Below are positions 1 through 5,704 of a stretch of 5,929 bases of DNA, piece after piece. Within the stretch, counting starts at the first letter, position 1, and each line of letters begins with the position of its first letter. Source of the DNA: an uncultured Clostridia bacterium (GTDB lineage Bacteria; Bacillota; Clostridia; TANB77; CAG-508); assembly GCA_947625075.1 (NCBI GenBank), contig CANQMY010000073.1, positions 1-5,929 on the forward strand, in the 5' to 3' direction. Made by a program: the position numbers and the translations under genes. Under the pieces are notes generated by a model. It ran no database searches and was not told where the DNA came from. It worked only from the letters and a program-made list of their open reading frames with translations.

Positions 1-2
1 CA

Positions 3-1640
3 TTATCATCTTCATTAGAAGGTGATTTAACAGATGGAGATAGTACAATAAAGGCATTTACGGTATCGCATCTATATGATGATACATTACAAAGAATAGA
101 AATTACAAAAGCACCTAATAAAATATCTTATTTTGAAGGAGAAAACTTTGAAAAAGATGGAATGGAAGTAACAGCATATTATAATAGTAAAAATAATGCA
201 GAGGTTGTATTAGGTAATACAGAATATAGTATTACTAATGGAACAAATTTATCAAAAAATCAAAAAAGTGTAACAATAACATATAGAGATAAAAGTGTTA
301 ATCAAGATATAACAGTACAAGAAAATAGCATAATAGATTTAAAAATTACACAAGAGCCTACTAAAAAAGAATATAAAGAGGGACAGAATTTTGAAAAGGA
401 AGGAATGATAGTTGAGGCAACTTATAAAAATGGTACTAGAAAAATAATAAACGATTATACAATAGAAGATGGAGATAATTTGACAAGTAATCAAACAGAA
501 GTAACAATTTATTATGATGGCAAAACAGTAAAACAAAGTATAACAGTAATATCTAATCCGTTAATAGGAATAGAAGTAACTAAAGCACCTAATAAAATTA
601 ATTATGTAGTTGGACAAAACTTTGATAAAGCAGGAATGATAGTTACTGGCACATATAAAGATGGAGACAAAAAAGAAATAACAGGTTATACAATAGAAGA
701 TGGAATAAATTTAAGAAAAGAACAAACTTTTGTAACTATAAAATATGAAGAACAAACTACCACTCAAGAAATAAATGTTGTAGAAAAATCGATTATACAA
801 ATTTCTGTAGGTAAACTACCATTAAAAATAAAATATATTCAAAATAAAGAAGAATTAGATTTAACAGGCGGAGTTATAAGAGTTACATATAATGATGGAA
901 CAAATGAAAATATATCTATGACATCTGAAGAGGTTTCTGTAAGTGGATTTAATAATGAAAATATAGGTAGTATATCAATAGAACTTACTTACCAAAGTAA
1001 AACGACGCAATTTGAAGTAGAGATAGTTGAAGAAGAAAAAGCTGTAAATTCAAATTTGAGTAATGTAGAAAGTAATGTAAAAAAAGTTCAAGCATATTTC
1101 TTTACAGATGAATCAAAAGAAAATTATATATTAGTAAATGTAGAAGTTGATAAAGTATTAAGAAATATGGATAATGATTCTGTTGAATATTATTATTATT
1201 TATCATCAAATTCAAATGAACAAAATATAAATGATTGGACTAAAATTACTGAAAAACAAAATGATAGCGATAAGTTACAATTTACAATAGATTCAAGAAA
1301 TATTACTAACTATAATGAGGCAGTAAGTGAAGATGTAATATATTTGTATATAAAGGAAGTTGCAATAAAAGGAGGCAATCAAAGTGTGGCAGTCTCAAAG
1401 TCAATGAGACTAGAAACAGAACAAAGTATTGAAACTTATATAGATAATACTAAAAAAGAAAATTTACAATCAAATAATCAGAATACAAATAATTCGGATA
1501 AAGATAATACAATGGTGGAAGATGGAAAATTGCCACAAACAGGAGTAAAATCGACTGTACTTATTTTAGCAATAATTATAACTTGTGTAGGGGTAATAAT
1601 ATATATTAGATACAAAGTTTTAAGCAAATATACAAAATAA
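3..1640 (+). CDS. LPXTG-anchored surface protein with tandem group-3 bacterial Ig-like domains (5' end outside window)
   Basis: This is the C-terminal part of a cell-wall-anchored surface protein. The frame is open from the left edge, so the first in-frame ATG (162) lies inside a domain and is not the start; the signal peptide and N-terminal domains are off-window. Counting residues from position 3, residues 32-345 form four Ig-like repeats of 77-81 aa. They resemble Big_3 (PF07523), with the pattern I-x-V-T-K-x-P-x-K-x-x-Y, G-x-x-F-x-K-x-G-M and V-T-x-x-Y. Residues 346-470 are a beta-rich segment I do not recognise, followed by an Asn/Lys/Ser-rich linker. The end is a standard sortase signal: LPQTG (510-514), a hydrophobic helix (about 517-535) and a basic tail. 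Such repeats usually act as stalks or adhesive modules; the ligand cannot be told from here. The HIT gene begins 15 nt downstream. The family call is firm, the specific function unknown. Confidence 0.9.
   Translation, partial: LSSSLEGDLTDGDSTIKAFTVSHLYDDTLQRIEITKAPNKISYFEGENFEKDGMEVTAYYNSKNNAEVVLGNTEYSITNGTNLSKNQKSVTITYRDKSVNQDITVQENSIIDLKITQEPTKKEYKEGQNFEKEGMIVEATYKNGTRKIINDYTIEDGDNLTSNQTEVTIYYDGKTVKQSITVISNPLIGIEVTKAPNKINYVVGQNFDKAGMIVTGTYKDGDKKEITGYTIEDGINLRKEQTFVTIKYEEQTTTQEINVVEKSIIQISVGKLPLKIKYIQNKEELDLTGGVIRVTYNDGTNENISMTSEEVSVSGFNNENIGSISIELTYQSKTTQFEVEIVEEEKAVNSNLSNVESNVKKVQAYFFTDESKENYILVNVEVDKVLRNMDNDSVEYYYYLSSNSNEQNINDWTKITEKQNDSDKLQFTIDSRNITNYNEAVSEDVIYLYIKEVAIKGGNQSVAVSKSMRLETEQSIETYIDNTKKENLQSNNQNTNNSDKDNTMVEDGKLPQTGVKSTVLILAIIITCVGVIIYIRYKVLSKYTK
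96..1037 (+). repeat. Four tandem Ig-like domain repeats (units start at 96, 339, 570, 801)
   Basis: The unit starts are 243, 231 and 231 nt apart, all multiples of three. Units 2 and 3 are the closest pair: they share an exact 19-mer, TTATACAATAGAAGATGGA, at 455-473 and 686-704, and AGGAATGATAGTT at 401-413 and 632-644, all exactly 231 nt apart. Units 1 and 3 share AAAGCACCTAATAAAAT at 108-124 and 582-598. Unit 4 keeps the fold pattern (P-L-K-I-K-Y, then V-T-Y-N-D-G-T) but lacks the G-x-x-F-D-K-x-G-M segment and has diverged most. Each unit is predicted to be a small beta-sandwich. The pattern suggests duplication followed by divergence. Confidence 0.85.
1530..1637 (+). other. Sortase cell-wall sorting signal (LPQTG, membrane helix, basic tail)
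   Basis: LPQTG is encoded at 1530-1544. About 19 hydrophobic residues follow (1551-1607, rich in Ile, Val and Leu), then a short tail with Arg and Lys (RYKVLSKYTK) before the TAA stop. This is the classical class A-type sortase signal: cleavage is between Thr and Gly, and the protein is joined to peptidoglycan. It implies that the genome encodes a housekeeping sortase, which is not in this window. Confidence 0.92.
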
Positions 1641-1655
1641 GGATTAAGATAAAAT

Positions 1656-2168
1656 ATGGATAATTTAAAACAACTTAATAATGAAGAAATTATTAATTTA
1701 ATAAAAAACGGAAAAATTACAGTGGCAGATATGGTTGATTCTGGCATATGTCCTACTTGTTTCGATAAAGAAAATAATCATGTTTTATATGGAGATAAAA
1801 CAGATAGAATGATTTTTGAAAATGATAAATTTGAATGTTTTTTAGTAGAAAATCCAAGAGCAAATGGACATACTGTTATAAGTACAAAGAAACATTATAA
1901 AGATATGATGGAGATAGATGATATAACTTGTAAAGAAATATTTATATTGGCAAAAGAAATAATGAAAGACTTGAAGGAAATCTATAAAGCTGAAAGCATA
2001 TACTTGTGTACAATGTGTGACGGACCAATGAATCATTTTCATATACAATTAATTCCTAGATATGCATTTGAAAAAAGAGGTTCAAAAAATTTTGTTAAAC
2101 CTAGATTTGAGTATAAAGAGGATAAAGAAAATCTGCAACAGCTAAGAAAATTATTAAGAAAATAAAAA
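1656..2168 (+). CDS. HIT-family protein with CxxC zinc-site residues and GalT-like HxHxQ motif
   Basis: This 169-aa cytosolic protein belongs to the histidine triad (HIT) superfamily of nucleotide hydrolases and transferases. A helical N-terminal extension (about residues 1-30) precedes C32-P-T-C35. The HIT core follows, with F-L-V-E-N-P-R-A-N-G-H-T-V-I (about 62-75), H80 and the signature H127-F-H129-I-Q131-L-I. Position three of the triad is Gln instead of His, as in galactose-1-phosphate uridylyltransferase and Ap4A phosphorylase. C32, C35, H80 and H127 match the order and rough spacing of the zinc ligands known in E. coli GalT. H129 is then the expected nucleophile that carries a nucleotidyl group. 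The ATG at 1656 is 15 nt after the surface-protein stop, with a modest AAGGA at 1639-1643, so it is probably co-transcribed with that gene. A terminator follows directly. The substrate is unknown; the length is that of small HIT proteins, about half of GalT. The end coordinate includes the stop codon. Confidence 0.85.
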
Positions 2169-2180
2169 TTATTATTAATA

Positions 2181-2230
2181 AAAAACTCTAAATAGACGTA
2201 TATATAAAAAACGTCGAGATAGAGTTTTTT
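2181..2230 (+). terminator. Rho-independent terminator after the HIT gene
   Basis: AAAAACTCTA (2181-2190) pairs perfectly with TAGAGTTTTT (2220-2229). Inside this, after a symmetrical 4+4 internal mismatch, GACGT (2195-2199) pairs with ACGTC (2211-2215) around an 11-nt AT loop. The right arm runs into six T (2225-2230). It starts about 12 nt after the HIT stop and ends before the next promoter. The A-run on the left arm would give a U-run on the other strand too, so it could work in both directions. Confidence 0.85.
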
Positions 2231-2244
2231 ATATATATAAATAA

Positions 2245-2273
2245 TTGAAATTTTTATAATAATATGATATATT
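2245..2273 (+). promoter_or_regulatory. Predicted sigma-A-type promoter with extended -10 for the downstream operon
   Basis: TTGAAA (2245-2250, five of six to TTGACA) is followed by a 17-nt spacer and TATATT (2268-2273, five of six to TATAAT). A TG at 2265-2266 gives the extended -10 form TGn. Transcription would start near 2280, leaving a leader of about 48 nt. The site lies just after the terminator and before the first gene of the operon, where a promoter is expected. AT-rich DNA yields chance matches, but spacing, extended element and position agree. Confidence 0.65.
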
Positions 2274-2314
2274 AAACTAAGTTAAATATGAGTATTATTA
2301 AAAACTTTTAATAT

Positions 2315-2321
2315 AAAGGAG
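2315..2321 (+). promoter_or_regulatory. Strong ribosome binding site of the site-2 protease gene
   Basis: AAAGGAG lies 6 nt upstream of ATG 2328, close to ideal complementarity and spacing for the anti-Shine-Dalgarno sequence. It fixes the start at 2328 in preference to later in-frame ATGs. The leader between promoter and this site is short and AT-rich; I see no riboswitch in it. Confidence 0.8.
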
Positions 2322-2327
2322 ATAAGA

Positions 2328-3071
2328 ATGTTTTTTACAAGTTTTTCAAATCCTTGGATGATTATATTTATATTATTTTTAATATTTGATAATATAGGAT
2401 ATTATTTAAGAACACCAGGTGCATTTCTTACATTAATATTATCTATTCCAGCAATTTTAATTGCAATTACTTTTCATGAATTTGCTCATGCATGGGCAGC
2501 AGATAAGCTTGGAGATGATACTCCAAGAATGCAAGGAAGACTTACTTTAAATCCATTAAAACATATTGATCCAATAGGAGCAATTTTATTAATTACAGCA
2601 GGATTTGGATGGGGAAAACCTGTGGAAATTAATTCTAATAACTTCAATAGAACAATTACAATAAGAAAAGGTAATGCATTAGTATCAATCGCAGGACCAG
2701 CAATGAACTTTTTATTAGCTATAATATTCTCAGTAATATATGGATTACTAATTGCATTTGGAGGAAATTTTTTAGCAACTACAACAGGTGATATAATATC
2801 TACAGTTATATCATATACGATTTCAATAAATGTTGGATTAGGAGTATTTAATTTAATACCACTTCCACCACTTGATGGATCAAAGGTATTAGCAGCATTT
2901 TTACCAACAAAAGCGAGACAATGGTATGTTAATCATGAAAGATTGCTATATATAATATTTATAGCAATATGGATTACGCCAGTTGCAAGTTTAATAATAT
3001 CTCCTGCAATAAATTTTATAAATAAAGGATTATTTAATTTAATAAAATTAATAGTAAAATTAGGAGTTTAA
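2328..3071 (+). CDS. Site-2 protease family protein (M50 intramembrane zinc metalloprotease)
   Basis: This is an integral membrane protein of 247 aa, of the compact PDZ-less type (Bacillus YwhC-like). It carries the zinc motif H50-E51-F-A-H54 in a hydrophobic helix (about 32-56) and the third ligand in N175-L-I-P-L-P-P-L-D183-G184, so the catalytic set is complete. G123-P124-A-M-N127 in another helix is also typical of the family. Further hydrophobic stretches lie at about 10-27, 117-145, 155-180 and 206-232. The family cleaves membrane-embedded segments of substrates, often anti-sigma factors or signal peptide remnants; no such substrate is encoded nearby, so the target is unknown. It is the first gene of the operon. 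Its TAA stop is immediately followed by the tsaD ATG, with no base between, suggesting translational coupling. The family call is very secure. Confidence 0.93.
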   Translation: MFFTSFSNPWMIIFILFLIFDNIGYYLRTPGAFLTLILSIPAILIAITFHEFAHAWAADKLGDDTPRMQGRLTLNPLKHIDPIGAILLITAGFGWGKPVEINSNNFNRTITIRKGNALVSIAGPAMNFLLAIIFSVIYGLLIAFGGNFLATTTGDIISTVISYTISINVGLGVFNLIPLPPLDGSKVLAAFLPTKARQWYVNHERLLYIIFIAIWITPVASLIISPAINFINKGLFNLIKLIVKLGV

Positions 3072-4055
3072 ATGAAAGATACATATATATTAGGAATTGA
3101 ATCTAGTTGCGATGAAACAGCAGCAGCTATTGTAAAAAATGGTAGAGAAGTAGTATCAAATGTCATAAATACTCAAATTGATATACATAAAGTATATGGA
3201 GGAGTTGTACCAGAAATAGCATCTAGAAATCATATATTAAATATATCAGAAGTTGTAAAAACAGCGATAAGTGATGCTAAAATTAAAATGTCAAATATAG
3301 ATGCTGTAGCTTGTACCTGTGGACCAGGGTTAGTAGGGGCCTTATTAGTTGGACTTTCTTATGGTAAAGCATTGAGCTTTGCTTTAAATATTCCTTTAAT
3401 TGGGACAAATCATATTGAAGGACATATTGCAGCAAATTATATAACACATAAAGATTTAAAGCCACCTTTTCTTTGCATAATGATGTCTGGAGGTAATACA
3501 CAAATTGTACATATAAAAGATTATACAAAATTTGAAATATTAGGAAGAACGAAAGATGATGCTGTTGGAGAAGCATTTGATAAAGTTGCAAGAATAATGG
3601 AACTTGGGTATCCAGGAGGTCCTAAAATAGATGAGTTAGGTAAAAAAGGAAAAGCAACAATAGAACTTCCAAAAACACATTTAGATAATTTAGATTTTAG
3701 TTTTAGTGGAATTAAAACTGCAGTAATGAACATATATCATAAAAATCCAGAAATTAATAAAGAGGATCTTTGTAAAAGCTTTGAAAAAACAGTAGCAGAT
3801 ATTTTAATACAAAATACAAAAAAAGCAATAGAATTAACTGGAATAAAAACAATTGTAATAGCTGGAGGGGTTTCAGCTAATAGTTATATCAGAAATGAAT
3901 TTCTAAAATTAAATAATATAAAAATATATATGCCAGATTTAAAACTTTGTACAGATAATGCAGCAATGATAGCTTCTGCTGGATATTATGATTTTTTAGA
4001 AGGAAAAATAAGTGATTTAACTTTAAATGCTCAACCAGACTTAAAAATGAAATAA
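3072..4055 (+). CDS. tsaD: tRNA N6-adenosine threonylcarbamoyltransferase TsaD
   Basis: TsaD transfers the threonylcarbamoyl group from threonylcarbamoyl-AMP (made by TsaC/TsaC2) to A37 of ANN-decoding tRNAs, giving t6A. It works in the cytosol with TsaB and TsaE. The 327-aa sequence shows the ASKHA-fold family signatures in order: G-I-E-S-S-C-D-E-T near the N-terminus, V-P-E-I-A-S-R (about 46-52), the metal-binding N-H114-I-E-G-H118, M-S-G-G-N-T (138-143), D-D-A-V-G-E-A-F-D-K (162-171), Y-P-G-G-P (180-184), the glycine-rich A-G-G-V-S-A-N (264-270) and T-D295-N-A-A. H114, H118 and D295 are the expected metal ligands. The length is slightly under the usual 335-345 aa but both ends look intact. 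The start directly abuts the previous stop; AGGAG at 3062-3066, inside the protease gene, serves as ribosome binding site. TsaB, TsaE and RimI, common neighbours in Firmicutes, are not adjacent. Confidence 0.96.
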   Translation: MKDTYILGIESSCDETAAAIVKNGREVVSNVINTQIDIHKVYGGVVPEIASRNHILNISEVVKTAISDAKIKMSNIDAVACTCGPGLVGALLVGLSYGKALSFALNIPLIGTNHIEGHIAANYITHKDLKPPFLCIMMSGGNTQIVHIKDYTKFEILGRTKDDAVGEAFDKVARIMELGYPGGPKIDELGKKGKATIELPKTHLDNLDFSFSGIKTAVMNIYHKNPEINKEDLCKSFEKTVADILIQNTKKAIELTGIKTIVIAGGVSANSYIRNEFLKLNNIKIYMPDLKLCTDNAAMIASAGYYDFLEGKISDLTLNAQPDLKMK

Positions 4056-4077
4056 TAAAAATGAAAAAAATAATAAG

Positions 4078-4082
4078 AGGAG
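4078..4082 (+). promoter_or_regulatory. Ribosome binding site that decides the GTG start of the phosphoesterase
   Basis: AGGAG (within AGAGGAGA, 4076-4083) is 7 nt upstream of GTG 4090. The only nearby upstream ATG (4061) is in another frame, and starting at a later ATG would remove the first metal-binding motif G-D-L-H. GTG 4090 is therefore the start. Confidence 0.85.
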
Positions 4083-4089
4083 AAATTAA

Positions 4090-4794
4090 GTGTCAATATA
4101 TGCAATAGGAGATTTGCATTTATCTTTTGGAAAAAATAAGCCAATGAACATCTTTGGGGAAAAATGGGAAAATTATGAGGAAAAATTAGAAAAAAATTGG
4201 AATGAAATAGTAAAAGATGAAGACGTAGTGCTACTTCCAGGAGATTTTTCTTGGGCGACATATCTAAAAGATACAATACAAGATTTTGAATATTTAAATA
4301 AATTAAAAGGAAAGAAAATACTTCTTAAAGGAAATCATGATTATTGGTGGACTACGCTAAAATCTATGAGAGAATTTTTAAAAGAAAATAATTTTTCTAA
4401 TATTGACTTTATATTTAATTCTTCTTTTGAATGTGATGAAGCAATGATAGTAGGAACAAGAGGATGGTCCTTAAATGAAACTGAAAATAGTGAAAAAATG
4501 TTAAAAAGAGAAGTAAGTAGATTAGAACTTTCAATAAAAAATGCTATAGAAAAAAATAATAATAAAAAAATTATATGTATGATGCACTATCCACCTATTA
4601 CTCGTAATATGATAGAGATGAAACAGGAAAGTGAATATTTGAATATAATGAAAAAATTTAATATCAAAGATTGTATATATGGACATTTGCATGCAAAATC
4701 GTATAATGACAGTATAGAAGGACTTGTGGATGGTATAAATTTAAGATTAGTTAGTTCAGATTATTTAGAATTTAAACCTGTAAAAATTATATGA
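4090..4794 (+). CDS. Calcineurin-like metallophosphoesterase (COG1768-type predicted phosphohydrolase)
   Basis: This 234-aa cytosolic protein has the full set of two-metal phosphoesterase motifs: G-D8-L-H10 at the N-terminus, P-G-D52 (50-52), G-N82-H83-D84 (81-84), M-H166-Y-P-P and G-H199-L-H201. The text around them (P-M-N-I-F-G-x-K-W-E-N-Y-E-E-K, K-G-N-H-D-Y-W-W, V-G-T-R-G-W) is what I associate with the COG1768 group common in Clostridia. The family hydrolyses phosphoester bonds with Mn, Fe or similar metals; I know of no assigned physiological substrate for this group. It has no signal peptide or membrane segment. It starts with GTG behind a strong AGGAG, 34 nt after tsaD, and ends in TGA 13 nt before the alpha/beta hydrolase gene. 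The family call is secure, the substrate open. Confidence 0.9.
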   Translation: MSIYAIGDLHLSFGKNKPMNIFGEKWENYEEKLEKNWNEIVKDEDVVLLPGDFSWATYLKDTIQDFEYLNKLKGKKILLKGNHDYWWTTLKSMREFLKENNFSNIDFIFNSSFECDEAMIVGTRGWSLNETENSEKMLKREVSRLELSIKNAIEKNNNKKIICMMHYPPITRNMIEMKQESEYLNIMKKFNIKDCIYGHLHAKSYNDSIEGLVDGINLRLVSSDYLEFKPVKII

Positions 4795-4807
4795 GGAAAA
4801 AGAAAAA

Positions 4808-5701
4808 ATGAAAATTAGTAAAATTTATTTTAATACAGAAGATGGACTTAAATTAATTGGATTGTTACATGAACCGGAAGAAATTAAAACAAATGTAATT
4901 ATGATATCAGTACATGGAATTACAAGTAGTTGCTTAAATTACAGAGATGATGTTTTAGCAAAAAAATTAACTGAAAATAATATTGCATATTTTACATTTA
5001 ACAATAGAGGTCATGATGTTTTAAATTCTTATGATTCTTTGCAAAATATGAACTATCAAGGTTCTTGTGCAGAAAATGTAAAAGACTCATATTATGATAT
5101 AAAAGCTGCAATTCAAGCTATGCTTTTAAAAAAATTTAATAAAATAATCATTCAAGGTCATAGTATGGGATGTACTAAAGTAGTTTATACAATAAATAAA
5201 CTTATAGAAAATCATGAAAATAATATTATAGAAAAAATAGTAGGAGTAAGTTTATTATCAATGGTAGATATACCAACATATTTACAAATTGTATTAGGAG
5301 AAAACTATAATAAAGTAATGTCATATTTAGAGCTAAAAAAAGAAAGAAATGCAGGAGATGATATAATTGCAGTAAAAAATTTTCCACCTGTAAAGCCAAA
5401 TACAGTTTTAAATTTTAAAAAGGATAGTGAATTAGATTTTTTTAGGTATACAGATTCAAAATATAATTTTGAAAAGTTAAATAAAATTAAAGTTCCATTA
5501 TTTATGAGATGGGGAAATAATAAAGAATTAATAAATATTCCAGCAGATGAATTAGTAAATATAATGAAAATCAAAATAAAAAATAATAAAAGTGATATAA
5601 ATTATATAGATGGAGCAAATCATAGTTATAAAGATAAAGAAAATATTTTAGCAGATCAAATAATTAATTGGATAGTAAGATTTTATATAGGATTGGAGTA
5701 A
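4808..5701 (+). CDS. Alpha/beta hydrolase (serine hydrolase of unknown substrate)
   Basis: This 297-aa soluble protein has an alpha/beta-hydrolase layout. An oxyanion-hole segment S-V-H36-G37-I-T follows the first core strand, then N-N-R-G-H-D (65-70). The nucleophile elbow is G117-H-S119-M-G121, and the likely catalytic His is H272 in G-A-N-H-S-Y near the C-terminus. The insert between elbow and C-terminal strands (about 150-225) would form the cap. The usual acid site, an Asp three residues after Gly in G-x-x-D, reads G236-N-N-K239-E240 here, so Glu240 or another residue may be the acid. The overall pattern resembles bacterial proteins near DUF1749 (PF08538), but I am not certain. ATG 4808 is preceded by AGGA (4794-4797) at a wide 10-nt spacing. 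It lies between the phosphoesterase and transketolase in the operon, and its last codons contain the next gene's ribosome binding site. The likely activity is ester or thioester hydrolysis. Confidence 0.85.
   Translation: MKISKIYFNTEDGLKLIGLLHEPEEIKTNVIMISVHGITSSCLNYRDDVLAKKLTENNIAYFTFNNRGHDVLNSYDSLQNMNYQGSCAENVKDSYYDIKAAIQAMLLKKFNKIIIQGHSMGCTKVVYTINKLIENHENNIIEKIVGVSLLSMVDIPTYLQIVLGENYNKVMSYLELKKERNAGDDIIAVKNFPPVKPNTVLNFKKDSELDFFRYTDSKYNFEKLNKIKVPLFMRWGNNKELINIPADELVNIMKIKIKNNKSDINYIDGANHSYKDKENILADQIINWIVRFYIGLE
5695..5698 (+). promoter_or_regulatory. Ribosome binding site of the transketolase gene, inside the hydrolase 3' end
   Basis: GGAG, the core of TTGGAG, overlaps the last sense codons of the hydrolase (Leu-Glu, then TAA at 5699-5701). 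It lies 6 nt before ATG 5705. The overlap implies that the two genes are on one transcript and probably translationally coupled. Confidence 0.75.
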
Positions 5702-5704
5702 AAT

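Noticed and set aside
162..164. ATG as the start of the surface protein
   Set aside because: The frame is open back to position 3 and the upstream codons complete the first Ig-like unit (starting at 96), so this Met is internal.
339..536. Minus-strand open frame of 65 codons, and similar ones at 1478-1747, 1842-2048, 3283-3591, 3521-3733, 4031-4276 and 5305-5574
   Set aside because: All lie opposite well-supported genes, have low-complexity Phe/Ile/Leu/Ser-rich products expected from antisense AT-rich DNA, and show no recognisable domain.
2297..2312. Inverted repeat ATTAAAA / TTTTAAT in the operon leader
   Set aside because: The arms are pure A/T with a 2-nt loop, so the hairpin would be weak; it is expected by chance in such AT-rich DNA, and there is no support for an operator or riboswitch.
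2231..2327. Possible small RNA or riboswitch between terminator and protease gene
   Set aside because: The leader after the predicted start is only about 48 nt, almost all A/T, and has no conserved riboswitch core or stable stem that I can see.
4061..4063. ATG as alternative start of the phosphoesterase
   Set aside because: It is in a different frame from the phosphoesterase and lies upstream of the strong AGGAG that serves GTG 4090.
4791..4811. Six-codon frame (ATG, five Arg/Lys codons, TGA) whose start overlaps the phosphoesterase stop and whose stop overlaps the hydrolase start
   Set aside because: The double ATGA overlap looks like a coupling leader, but the frame is tiny, arises from an A-rich ribosome-binding region, and has no good binding site of its own. 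Most likely chance.
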